Shown here: one piece after another, positions 1 to 8,052 of the stretch
Layout of the letters: each line of letters opens with the position of its first letter
How positions within the stretch are numbered: position 1 is the stretch's first letter
Source of the DNA: Kosakonia sp. H02
GTDB lineage: Bacteria; Pseudomonadota; Gammaproteobacteria; Enterobacterales; Enterobacteriaceae
Length of the DNA stretch: 64,000 nt
Assembly (NCBI GenBank): GCA_030704225.1
Contig: CP131915.1
Coordinates: 1,426,001-1,490,000, forward strand
Direction: 5' to 3'
The notes under the pieces: generated by a model
What the model saw: the letters and a program-made list of their open reading frames with translations, nothing else
What the model was told of the DNA's origin: nothing
Databases searched by the model: none
Position numbers and translations under genes: made by a program

Positions 1-795
1 GTTCGGGAACCAGGTGAGGAAGAACCACAGCGTTGAGGTAACGGCAAATTGCCCCAGGTAAACGCCAATCAGTTTGCGGTGGAACACCAGTTTCCACTCC
101 GCTTTGGTCAGCGGCTGGCGCGCCTCTTTTTTCACTGGCGCGTCGCCGTCAATCAGGCCGCCGCCCGCTTTGATGTACTCCAGCTCTGCCTGGCTGACGC
201 TTTTGGTCAGGCGCGGCGGCTGATAAACCTTAATCCAGATAAGCGACCAGATAATGCCAATCCCGCCGGTGATGATAAACACCCAGTGCCAGCTTAGCAG
301 CTCCTGGATCCAGATCAGCAGCGGGGTGAGAAAGGCCAGCCCGACGAACTGCCCGGAGGTGTAGAACCCGACCGCCGAAGCGCGTTCCTGTTCCGGGAAC
401 CAGCTTGTCACCATCCGGTTGTTGGTCGGGAAGGCCGGCGCTTCAAAAATGCCGGTGATGGCGCGCAGGCCAATCAATGATAACAGCCCAGTAGCAAAGC
501 CCTGGAACAGCGTTGCCACCGACCAGCCAAAGATAGCGATAAAGTAGGTCAGGCGGGAGCCGACGCGGTCAAGGAACCAGCCGCCGGGAATTTGGCACAG
601 CGTATACAGCCAGGCAAATGCCGAAAAGACGTAGCCCATTTCCGCTTTGCTGATGCCAAACTCTTCCTGAATATGCGCGGACGCCACCGCCAGGTTGGCG
701 CGGTCGACATAACAAATGACGACCGTGATAAAGATCATCAGCAGCGTCACATAGCGGCGACGCCCTGGTTTTGCAGTCGTTACAGAAATATCCAT
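1..795 (-). CDS. dgoT: D-galactonate/H+ symporter DgoT (C-terminus beyond window)
   Basis: Major facilitator superfamily permease that brings D-galactonate into the cell for the dgo catabolic pathway. The visible 265 codons start at the ATG at 795 (MDISVTTAKPGRRR) and contain the first transmembrane helix with the VICYVDRANLAVA stretch typical of the anion:cation symporter subfamily, then LYTLCQIPGGWFLDRVGSR of the helix 2-3 region. It runs off the left edge at ...WFPN, so roughly 60% of the usual ~430 residues is present. It is the last gene of the dgo operon, 222 bp after dgoD; that gap holds a palindromic repeat. Identification rests on strong resemblance to recalled E. coli DgoT and on operon position. 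Confidence 0.93.
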   Translation of the reverse strand, partial: MDISVTTAKPGRRRYVTLLMIFITVVICYVDRANLAVASAHIQEEFGISKAEMGYVFSAFAWLYTLCQIPGGWFLDRVGSRLTYFIAIFGWSVATLFQGFATGLLSLIGLRAITGIFEAPAFPTNNRMVTSWFPEQERASAVGFYTSGQFVGLAFLTPLLIWIQELLSWHWVFIITGGIGIIWSLIWIKVYQPPRLTKSVSQAELEYIKAGGGLIDGDAPVKKEARQPLTKAEWKLVFHRKLIGVYLGQFAVTSTLWFFLTWFPN

Positions 796-911
796 AACTG
801 TCTGTCTCCGGGTTTTGGGCATAGCGAAGCCGCTCACCATGCCCTGTTAAATACAGAGGGTGTAAGGGAAAAATTATTTTTTTAACGTTATGAATGCTCT
901 AAATAGTTTGT

Positions 912-1005
912 GTCGCAGGAAGGCGGCAAGTTTTCGAATCCCCGGGAGCTTACTGAAGTAAGTGACCGGGGTGAGAAAACGCAGCCAACGCACCGGCGGC
1001 GCAAA
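912..1005. repeat. interrupted palindromic intergenic repeat between dgoD and dgoT
   Basis: The element is built around a double-stem palindrome: CCCCGG (940-945) pairs with CCGGGG (966-971), and inside it CTTACT (949-954) pairs with AGTAAG (957-962), with a GA loop. Outer arms (TTTTC near 931 and GAAAA near 974) extend the symmetry. The design resembles a dispersed enterobacterial intergenic repeat that I remember from other genomes but cannot name securely. Transcribed within the dgo mRNA it would form a strong hairpin before dgoT. Confidence 0.6.
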
Positions 1006-1017
1006 ATATGACGAGCA

Positions 1018-2166
1018 TTACCATTCGGCGACGGTGCCGTCCGCGTGCCGCCAAACCGGATTACGCCAGTCCGGCGCATTCTTGCTTAGCGCAATCACTT
1101 TCTCTTCGTCAATTTCCACGCCGAGGCCGGGTTTCGTTAACGGTTTAAAGAATCCGCCTTCCATGTTGAAGTCTTCTTTGTTCTTCACGAAATCGAGTAG
1201 TTCGGCACCTTTGTTGTAGTGGATGCCCATGCTCTGTTCCTGGAACACTGCATTGTGCGACACGAAGTCAACGTGCAGGCACGCCGCCAGCGCTACCGGG
1301 CCGAGCGGGCAGTGCGGTGCCAGCGCCACATCGTAAGCTTCGGCCATACCGGCAATTTTGTAGCACTCGGTAATGCCGCCTGCGTGGGAGAGATCCGGCT
1401 GCAAAATCGCAATACCGCCCGCTTCCAGCACACGTTTAAACTCAAAGCGCGAGAACATACGTTCCCCGGCAGCAATCGGAATATGGGTTTGTGCCGCGAG
1501 GCGCGGGTAATATTCCGCCTGCTCTGCCAGCACCGGCTCTTCAATAAACAGCGGGCGATACGGCTCCAGCTCTTTAATTAAGACTTTCGCCATCGGCGCG
1601 CTGACGCGACCGTGGAAATCGAGACCAAATTCAATTTGATTGCCGAAGGCTTCGCGGATTTGCGCCACGGTATTGACCGCCGCATCCACTTTGCGGGAAT
1701 CGTCGATAACGCCTAACTCTTCGCAGCCGTTTAATTTAAAGGTGTCGAAACCGATATTGCGCAGGGTTTTAATCCCGTCGATCACCTCTGCCGGACGGTC
1801 GCCGCCGACCCAGCTGTAGGCTTTGATTTTGTCACGCACCAGGCCGCCCATGAGTTGCCACACCGGCGCATTCAGCACTTTGCCTTTGATATCCCACAAT
1901 GCCTGGTCAATCCCGGCGATAGCGCTCATCAGGATCGGGCCGCCACGGTAGAAACCGGCGCGGTACATCACTTGCCACAAGTCATTGATACGCGACGGAT
2001 CCTGACCAATCAGGTATTCGCCAAGTTCATGTACTGCTGCTTCAACGGTGCGCGCACGCCCTTCAATGACCGGCTCTCCCCAGCCCACTACGCCTTCGTC
2101 GGTTTCGATTTTCAGGAACATCCAGCGCGGCGGTAAACGGTAAGTCGTCAGTTTGGTTATTTTCAT
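1018..2166 (-). CDS. dgoD: D-galactonate dehydratase DgoD
   Basis: Cytoplasmic enolase-superfamily enzyme of the mandelate racemase subgroup; it dehydrates D-galactonate to 2-keto-3-deoxygalactonate, the first step of the pathway. Length is 382 residues, as in E. coli. Family residues are all in place: metal ligands D183, E209 (in FIEEP) and E235 (in AAGERMF), H185 and the general acid/base H285 (in LAPHCPLGP). The start at 2166 (MKITKLTTYR) overlaps the dgoA stop by the ATGA type of junction, consistent with translational coupling. Second-last gene of the dgo operon. Confidence 0.97.
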   Translation of the reverse strand: MKITKLTTYRLPPRWMFLKIETDEGVVGWGEPVIEGRARTVEAAVHELGEYLIGQDPSRINDLWQVMYRAGFYRGGPILMSAIAGIDQALWDIKGKVLNAPVWQLMGGLVRDKIKAYSWVGGDRPAEVIDGIKTLRNIGFDTFKLNGCEELGVIDDSRKVDAAVNTVAQIREAFGNQIEFGLDFHGRVSAPMAKVLIKELEPYRPLFIEEPVLAEQAEYYPRLAAQTHIPIAAGERMFSRFEFKRVLEAGGIAILQPDLSHAGGITECYKIAGMAEAYDVALAPHCPLGPVALAACLHVDFVSHNAVFQEQSMGIHYNKGAELLDFVKNKEDFNMEGGFFKPLTKPGLGVEIDEEKVIALSKNAPDWRNPVWRHADGTVAEW

Positions 2167-2780
2167 TGCACTGCCTCTTGATACGCGTTAACAAATGCTT
2201 TCGCCTGCTCTGCGGTGCGGCTCACCGGTTGCCCGGCGCGATAGAGATCGCTGCCCAGCCCTGCGCCAACACAGCCCGCTTGCAGCCACTGCGCCAGGTT
2301 TTCCGGCGTGACGCCACCGACAGCGAACACCGGCACGTCCGACGGCAATACCGCTTTCAGCGCTTTGATGTAGTCCGGGCCAAAAGCCGACGAGGGGAAA
2401 ATCTTCAGCGCCTGCGCACCGGCTTCCAGCGCGGTGAACGCTTCGCTGGCGGTCGCGCAGCCTGGGCAGACTGTCATGCCGTGGCTGACCGCGCGGCGGA
2501 TCACCTCCGGTTGCGTATTCGGCGTGACAATCAATTTGCATCCCATCTGCGCTAGCTGATCGACCTGTTCTGGTTTCAGCACCGTGCCGCCGCCAATCAG
2601 CGCACGATCGCCAAAGGTATTAACGATATCGGCAATGCTGGTTTCCCATTGCGGGGAGTTGAGCGGAATTTCGACGGCGTCGAATCCTGCGTCCAGTACG
2701 GCGGCGACATGTTCGCGCGCCTCTTCCGGTTTGATGCCACGTAAAATGGCGATCAGCGGAAGCTTAGTTTGCCACTGCAT
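2163..2780 (-). CDS. dgoA: 2-dehydro-3-deoxy-6-phosphogalactonate aldolase DgoA
   Basis: Class I aldolase of the KDPG/KDPGal family; cleaves 2-keto-3-deoxy-6-phosphogalactonate to pyruvate and glyceraldehyde 3-phosphate, the last step of galactonate breakdown. I use the ATG at 2780 (MQWQTKLPLIAILRGI), giving 205 residues as in E. coli; a longer open frame to 2921 lies inside dgoK and is not expected to be used. E37 (in AVEIPL) and the Schiff-base lysine K126 (in ALKIFPS) are present, as is the GGGTVL phosphate-side loop. Overlaps dgoK by 17 bp and dgoD by 4 bp. Confidence 0.97.
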   Translation of the reverse strand: MQWQTKLPLIAILRGIKPEEAREHVAAVLDAGFDAVEIPLNSPQWETSIADIVNTFGDRALIGGGTVLKPEQVDQLAQMGCKLIVTPNTQPEVIRRAVSHGMTVCPGCATASEAFTALEAGAQALKIFPSSAFGPDYIKALKAVLPSDVPVFAVGGVTPENLAQWLQAGCVGAGLGSDLYRAGQPVSRTAEQAKAFVNAYQEAVQ

Positions 2781-3642
2781 GGGCAATCCTCCTGATACCT
2801 GCCTGAAATGCCGTGTCGCCATCCAGCGTGTTGACCGCCCGCCCAATGGCGCGAAACGCGCGCTGATACCGGGCGGAAAGGGACGCGCTGGCGACCAGCG
2901 TGATTGCCTGCGAACCGGCAAAGCGGGCGTTCATAGTCGCCACTTCGCCGCCTATTAGCAGGCCCGAAAGGAATTCGCTCACGTGTTCACGCGCTAAACT
3001 GCCCAGCACATGGGCGGCGCGAACTTCAAAAAGCTGCGGCAGGATCTCAGGCGATGCGAGGCCGCGCGTCAGGCCTGCATCAAAGGCATTATCACTGGCG
3101 GATTGCTCCGGCAAACCTGCGCCCACCAGCGAGTGGCGCAGCAGGAGATGATGCAGTTCACCGGTCATCACGGTACGGAAATCATCAATCTGATGGTGAT
3201 TCGCCTGCACCCATTTGCAGTGGGTGCCGGGCATCACGTACAACGCGGAGGGGGCGAGTTCGCTGGCGCCCAGCAACTGGGTTTCTTCGCCGCGCATCAC
3301 GTTGTGATTGTCATCGCGCGACACGCACAGGCCGGGGATTATCCAGACATTCTCTTTGACCTGGGTCAGACGTTCGCCAATGCCATCAAGGGCGGTCGGA
3401 CATGGCAGATACGGGGCGATTTTCCAGCCTGCGTTGCTGCCAACCATGCCCGCCATCACCACGGGCGTGCTGTCGCTGTTCCAGCCTTCGGTTACTTCTG
3501 CTAACACCGCTTCGGGGGCGCGGCCATTGAGACGGGTTACTCCCGCTTCAGACTGCCTGCTGTCCTGGCATACGCCATCCTGAAAATACCAGGCGCGTAA
3601 GTTGGTGGACCCCCAGTCGATTGCGATGTAGCGAGCTGTCAT
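2764..3642 (-). CDS. dgoK: 2-dehydro-3-deoxygalactonokinase DgoK
   Basis: Cytoplasmic kinase that phosphorylates 2-keto-3-deoxygalactonate, linking DgoD to DgoA. The 292-residue protein begins MTARYIAIDWGSTNLRAW, with the DWGSTNLR phosphate-binding segment of this family at residues 9-16. Length matches E. coli DgoK. Its start overlaps the dgoR stop by 4 bp (3639-3642) and its end overlaps dgoA, so the four genes dgoRKAD form one tightly packed transcription unit. Confidence 0.96.
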   Translation of the reverse strand: MTARYIAIDWGSTNLRAWYFQDGVCQDSRQSEAGVTRLNGRAPEAVLAEVTEGWNSDSTPVVMAGMVGSNAGWKIAPYLPCPTALDGIGERLTQVKENVWIIPGLCVSRDDNHNVMRGEETQLLGASELAPSALYVMPGTHCKWVQANHHQIDDFRTVMTGELHHLLLRHSLVGAGLPEQSASDNAFDAGLTRGLASPEILPQLFEVRAAHVLGSLAREHVSEFLSGLLIGGEVATMNARFAGSQAITLVASASLSARYQRAFRAIGRAVNTLDGDTAFQAGIRRIAHAVAN

Positions 3643-4328
3643 GTGATTTCCTTCAACCTTCGTGTCGAGCTGGCGATCATGGTGAGCGCCGCCTGCTCTG
3701 CCGCACTGCTGTCCTGATGGCGTATCGCATCGAACAGCGCCTTATGTTCCTGGAGGGTTTTCGGCATGTTCGCCTCATCACCCATCCAGGTTCGTTCAAA
3801 TACCGCACGTTGCAGTGAGCTAATCGCCACACTCAACTGTTGCAATACCGGGTTGTGCACCGATTGCAGTACCGCTTCGTGATAGCGAATATCCGCTTCG
3901 TTAAACGCATCCCGGTTCTGGTTGTTGGCGATCATGTCGTTGAGCGCCGACTCAATTTGCGCCAGGTCGCTGGAGGTGGCGCGTTCCGCCGCCCAGCGGG
4001 CGATGGCCGGTTCGACCAGGTTACGCACTTCACTCATCGCGCTGATTAATCGCGGGTCGTAATCGTGCTCCAGCACCCATTGCAGCACCTCGGTATCGAG
4101 GTAGTTCCACTGGTTACGCGGGGCGACAAACGCGCCGCGATAACGTTTCATCTCAATCAGGCGCTTCGCCATCAGCGAGCGGTAAACTTCGCGGATGATA
4201 TTGCGTGAGGTTTCAAACTCTTCGCAGAGATCCGCTTCTGCGGGGAGCGCCGATCCCGGCACATATTTGCCACTGATAATCTGGCGACCGAGGGAAACGA
4301 TAATGCGGTCGGTTTTGTTCATGGTCAT
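3639..4328 (-). CDS. dgoR: GntR/FadR-family repressor of the dgo operon, DgoR
   Basis: Transcription factor with an N-terminal GntR winged helix-turn-helix (about residues 8-75, including LPAEADLCEEFETSRNIIRE) and a C-terminal FCD ligand domain with the helical bundle around residues 95-220. In E. coli it represses the dgo genes and is released by D-galactonate. Its 229 residues equal the E. coli length and the start MTMNKTDRI aligns. First gene of the operon, so it controls its own synthesis; candidate operators lie just upstream at 4396-4468. Confidence 0.95.
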   Translation of the reverse strand: MTMNKTDRIIVSLGRQIISGKYVPGSALPAEADLCEEFETSRNIIREVYRSLMAKRLIEMKRYRGAFVAPRNQWNYLDTEVLQWVLEHDYDPRLISAMSEVRNLVEPAIARWAAERATSSDLAQIESALNDMIANNQNRDAFNEADIRYHEAVLQSVHNPVLQQLSVAISSLQRAVFERTWMGDEANMPKTLQEHKALFDAIRHQDSSAAEQAALTMIASSTRRLKEIT

Positions 4329-4395
4329 AAAACGTCCTTAGCAACATTTTCTGTACCACTACTTTATCGCCTGTGGCGCAATTTCCCTCAACATT

Positions 4396-4468
4396 GAAGT
4401 ACAAATATGCTTGCTTTCCCCTATAGCGTGAGGCAATCGTAGTACAATCAATATGTGTTGTACTACAA
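4396..4468 (-). promoter_or_regulatory. dgo promoter region with likely DgoR operators
   Basis: Upstream of dgoR the sequence carries a perfect palindrome TTGTACTACAA-type core (4458-4468, TTGTA-c-TACAA), a near copy CGTAGTACAAT (4438-4448) and a weaker half AAGTACAA (4398-4405). Repeated TTGTA/TACAA arms fit the operator style of FadR-like GntR proteins. That these bind DgoR is inferred from position and symmetry. A half-site TCACA follows at 4475, too incomplete to call a CRP site. Confidence 0.55.
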
Positions 4469-4533
4469 TTTAGATCACAAAAACGACAATTCGTAAGAAA
4501 GTTGTTATCAGGATGCTGTGCGCTGTGAAGGGC

Positions 4534-4558
4534 AAAAAAAACCCGCGCAGGGCGCGGG
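4534..4558 (-). terminator. intrinsic terminator of yidA
   Basis: On the minus strand a 7-bp GC stem, CCCGCGC paired with GCGCGGG around a 3-nt loop (4542-4558), is followed by eight T residues (plus-strand A run 4534-4541). It lies 20 bp after the yidA stop and insulates yidA from the dgo promoter. Confidence 0.88.
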
Positions 4559-4578
4559 TCGGGGGAGAGTTATGGGGC

Positions 4579-5391
4579 TTATTTCAGGGCGAACTTCTCG
4601 ATAGCGTAAGCAACGCCGTCTTCCAGGTTGGATTTAGTGACAAAATCCGCCACCTCTTTTACCGATGGGATAGCGTTATCCATTGCCACGCCAATACCAG
4701 CGTATTCAATCATCGCGATGTCGTTTTCCTGATCGCCAATCGCCATGACCTCGTCCGGTTTGATGTTTAGCGCTTCGGCAAGGGATTTCACGCCGGTGCC
4801 TTTATTGACGCGTTTATCAAGGATTTCGAGGAAGTACGGCGCGCTTTTCAGCACGGTGTATTTCTCTTTCACTTCCGGCGGGATACGGGCGATCGCCTGA
4901 TCGAGGATCGTCGGTTCATCAATCATCATCACTTTCAGGAATTGCGTTTCCGGGTCCATTTTTTCCGCTTCACAGAACACCAGCGGAATCGTCGCCACGA
5001 AGGATTCATGCACCGTGTAGTAGCTGATATCGCGGTTAGCGGTGTAAAGCGTGTTGCGATCCAGCGCGTGAAAATGGGAGCCGACGTCGCGGGAGAGTTT
5101 TTCCAGATAACGGTAATCGTCATAGCTCAGAGTCGTTTGCGCCACCGTGCTGCCATCGCTGGCGTTCTGCACCAGTGCGCCGTTATACGTGATGCAATAA
5201 TCACCTTCCCCTTCCATCAGCAGCTCTTTCATATAGCTGTGCACGCCCGCATAAGGCCGACCGGTGGTCAGCACAACGTTCACGCCGCGTTCGCGTGCGC
5301 TAGCAATAGCGTTTTTTACCGCGGGAGAGATGGTGTGGTCCGGCAACAGCAAAGTGCCGTCCATATCGATTGCAATAAGTTTGATAGCCAT
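4579..5391 (-). CDS. yidA: HAD-family sugar phosphatase YidA
   Basis: Cof-type haloacid dehalogenase phosphatase; E. coli YidA hydrolyses small sugar phosphates such as erythrose 4-phosphate and mannose 1-phosphate. It is 270 residues long, with motif I DMDGTLL (nucleophile D9, acid D11), motif II around TTGRP (residues 42-46) and motif IV GDQENDIAMIEYAG near residue 218. Cytoplasmic. It lies alone between a terminator and the gyrB-side repeats; the yidB gene that separates it from gyrB in E. coli is absent here. Confidence 0.95.
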   Translation of the reverse strand: MAIKLIAIDMDGTLLLPDHTISPAVKNAIASARERGVNVVLTTGRPYAGVHSYMKELLMEGEGDYCITYNGALVQNASDGSTVAQTTLSYDDYRYLEKLSRDVGSHFHALDRNTLYTANRDISYYTVHESFVATIPLVFCEAEKMDPETQFLKVMMIDEPTILDQAIARIPPEVKEKYTVLKSAPYFLEILDKRVNKGTGVKSLAEALNIKPDEVMAIGDQENDIAMIEYAGIGVAMDNAIPSVKEVADFVTKSNLEDGVAYAIEKFALK

Positions 5392-5481
5392 GAGATCCCC
5401 AGATGAGAAATTTCCGCGTTCATGCTAACGCGATTCCGCTCAAAAAACAGCAGCGCGGCGGGGGGAAAAGGAGGACAGGAA

Positions 5482-5504
5482 GGGGAATTCGGATTCCCCT
5501 TTTT
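5482..5504 (+). terminator. hairpin with T-run between gyrB and yidA (role unclear)
   Basis: GGGGAAT (5482-5488) pairs with ATTCCCC (5493-5499) around TCGG and is followed by TTTTT on the plus strand. The shape is that of an intrinsic terminator, but it faces against both flanking genes, which are read from the minus strand; it may stop antisense transcription toward gyrB or simply be a structured gap. Confidence 0.4.
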
Positions 5505-5520
5505 AATGCAGAAAGTACGC

Positions 5521-5587
5521 GTAGGCCTGATAAGCGAAGCGCCATCAGGCAATTTTCGCCGGGTGGCACTACGTTTACCCGGCCTAC
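5521..5587. repeat. BIME: two inverted REP units
   Basis: Two REP palindromes face each other: GTAGGCCTGATAAGCG...CATCAGGC (5521-5550) and GCCGGGTGGCAC...ACCCGGCCTAC (5558-5587). The GTAGGCC/GGCCTAC ends and the GCGAAGCGCC centre are typical of enterobacterial REP sequences. It lies 3' of gyrB, where it could protect the mRNA end or bind gyrase. Confidence 0.85.
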
Positions 5588-5609
5588 ATTAAACCGGCCG
5601 GGAGGACGA

Positions 5610-8024
5610 TTAAATATCGATATTCGCCGCTTTCAGGGCGTTCTCTTCGATAAAGGCGCGGCGCGGTTCAACTGCATCGCCCATTAACGTGGTGAACAGC
5701 TGATCGGCGGCAATCGCATCTTTTACGGTGACGCGCAGCATACGACGGCTTTCCGGATCCATAGTGGTTTCCCACAGCTGCTCCGGGTTCATTTCGCCCA
5801 GACCTTTATAACGCTGAATGGAAAGACCACGACGGGACTCTTTCACCAGCCAGTCCAGCGCCTGCTCAAAGCTGGCTACCGGCTGGCGGCGCTCGCCGCG
5901 TTCGATAAAGGCATCATCTTCAATCAGACCACGCAGTTTCTCGCCAAGGGCGCAGAGACGACGGTATTCGCCACCGGTCACAAACTCGTGATCGAGCGGA
6001 TAATCCGTATCGACACCGTGAGTGCGCACGCGAATAACCGGCTCGAACTGACTCAGCGCGGTGTTTTCATGAATATCGTATTTCCACGTGCTGCCGTGCG
6101 CTTCGTTCTCGTTCAGCACCGTCACCAGTTGAGAAACCCAGCGGGTCACCGCCTGTTCGCTGCTGAGATCGGCTTCCGCCAGTGTCGGTTGATAAACCAG
6201 TTCTTTCAGCAGCGCGCGCGGGAAACGGCGCTCCATGCGGCCAATCATTTTCTGCACGGCGTTGTACTCAGACACCATTTTCTCCAGCGCTTCACCTTGC
6301 AGTGCCGGTGCGCCTTCGGTGGTGTGCAGGGTTGCGCCATCCAGTGCGATAGAGATTTGATACTGATCCATCGCATCGTCATCTTTAATGTACTGTTCTT
6401 GCTTGCCTTTCTTCACTTTGTACAGCGGCGGCTGCGCGATATACACGTGCCCGCGCTCAACAATTTCCGGCATCTGACGGTAGAAGAAAGTCAGCAGCAG
6501 CGTACGGATGTGCGAACCATCGACGTCCGCATCGGTCATGATAATGATGCTGTGATAACGCAGTTTGTCCGGGTTGTACTCATCACGGCCAATGCCGCAG
6601 CCCAGCGCGGTGATAAGCGTTGCCACTTCCTGGGAAGAGAGCATCTTGTCGAAACGCGCTTTCTCAACGTTGAGGATTTTACCTTTCAGCGGCAGAATCG
6701 CCTGGTTCTTACGGTTACGGCCCTGCTTCGCAGAACCGCCCGCCGAGTCCCCTTCCACTAAGTAGAGTTCGGACAGCGCCGGGTCGCGCTCCTGGCAATC
6801 CGCCAGTTTGCCCGGCAGACCAGCCAGGTCCAGCGCGCCTTTACGACGGGTCATTTCACGGGCTTTACGCGCCGCTTCACGGGCACGCGCCGCATCGATA
6901 ATCTTACCGACCACAATTTTTGCGTCTGACGGGTTTTCCAGCAGGTATTCGGCCAGCAGTTCGTTCATCTGCTGTTCAACCGCCGTTTTCACCTCAGAAG
7001 AGACCAGCTTGTCTTTGGTCTGCGAGGAGAATTTCGGGTCCGGCACTTTCACCGACACCACCGCAATCAGGCCTTCACGGGCATCGTCACCGGTGGCGCT
7101 GACTTTGGCTTTTTTGCTGTAGCCTTCTTTATCCATATAGGCGTTCAGCGTACGGGTCATCGCCGCACGGAAACCCGCGAGGTGAGTACCGCCATCGCGC
7201 TGTGGAATGTTGTTGGTAAAGCAGTAGATGTTTTCCTGGAAACCATCGTTCCACTGCAACGCGACTTCTACGCCAATACCGTCTTTTTCGGTGGAGAAGT
7301 AGAAGATGTTCGGGTGGATCGGCGTTTTGTTTTTGTTGAGGTATTCAACAAACGCCTTGATGCCGCCCTCGTAGTGGAAATGGTCTTCTTTGCCGTCGCG
7401 CTTGTCGCGCAGGCGAATGGAAACGCCAGAGTTCAGGAAGGAGAGCTCACGCAGGCGTTTCGCCAGAATTTCATATTCAAATTCAACTACGTTGGTGAAG
7501 GTTTCGTAGCTTGGCCAGAAACGTACCATCGTACCGGTTTTGTCAGTTTCACCCGTCACTTCCAGCGGAGCCTGCGGCACGCCGTGGGCATAAATCTGAC
7601 GGTGAACTTTGTTATCGCGCTGGATAACCAGCTCCAGTTTCTGCGACAGGGCGTTAACGACAGAAACGCCGACACCGTGCAGACCACCGGAAACTTTATA
7701 GGAGTTGTCATCGAATTTACCGCCCGCGTGCAGCACGGTCATGATCACTTCGGCCGCTGAAACACCCTCTTCCGGGTGAATACCGGTCGGAATACCACGC
7801 CCGTCATCCTGTACGGAGACAGAGTTATCGCTATGGATGGTGACGACAATATCTTTACAGTACCCTGCGAGCGCTTCGTCGATAGCGTTATCTACCACCT
7901 CGAATACCATATGGTGCAGACCGGTGCCGTCATCCGTATCGCCGATATACATACCCGGGCGCTTACGTACCGCATCCAGCCCTTTCAGGACTTTGATACT
8001 GGAGGAGTCATAAGAATTCGACAT
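5610..8024 (-). CDS. gyrB: DNA gyrase subunit B
   Basis: ATPase subunit of the GyrA2GyrB2 topoisomerase that introduces negative supercoils. Start is the ATG at 8024 (MSNSYDSSSIKVLKG), giving 804 residues as in E. coli; a TTG codon directly before it only extends the open frame. GHKL ATPase residues E42 and D73 (in VQDDGRGIP) are visible, as is the transducer, the TOPRIM motifs EGDSAGGSA and DADVDGSHI, and the Gram-negative-specific insert before the C-terminal RYKGLGEMNPEQLWETTMDP segment. It is the last gene of the dnaA-dnaN-recF-gyrB cluster, 28 bp after recF. Confidence 0.99.
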   Translation of the reverse strand: MSNSYDSSSIKVLKGLDAVRKRPGMYIGDTDDGTGLHHMVFEVVDNAIDEALAGYCKDIVVTIHSDNSVSVQDDGRGIPTGIHPEEGVSAAEVIMTVLHAGGKFDDNSYKVSGGLHGVGVSVVNALSQKLELVIQRDNKVHRQIYAHGVPQAPLEVTGETDKTGTMVRFWPSYETFTNVVEFEYEILAKRLRELSFLNSGVSIRLRDKRDGKEDHFHYEGGIKAFVEYLNKNKTPIHPNIFYFSTEKDGIGVEVALQWNDGFQENIYCFTNNIPQRDGGTHLAGFRAAMTRTLNAYMDKEGYSKKAKVSATGDDAREGLIAVVSVKVPDPKFSSQTKDKLVSSEVKTAVEQQMNELLAEYLLENPSDAKIVVGKIIDAARAREAARKAREMTRRKGALDLAGLPGKLADCQERDPALSELYLVEGDSAGGSAKQGRNRKNQAILPLKGKILNVEKARFDKMLSSQEVATLITALGCGIGRDEYNPDKLRYHSIIIMTDADVDGSHIRTLLLTFFYRQMPEIVERGHVYIAQPPLYKVKKGKQEQYIKDDDAMDQYQISIALDGATLHTTEGAPALQGEALEKMVSEYNAVQKMIGRMERRFPRALLKELVYQPTLAEADLSSEQAVTRWVSQLVTVLNENEAHGSTWKYDIHENTALSQFEPVIRVRTHGVDTDYPLDHEFVTGGEYRRLCALGEKLRGLIEDDAFIERGERRQPVASFEQALDWLVKESRRGLSIQRYKGLGEMNPEQLWETTMDPESRRMLRVTVKDAIAADQLFTTLMGDAVEPRRAFIEENALKAANIDI

Positions 8025-8052
8025 CAACGTTTCTCGCTCATTTAATCTTGGG

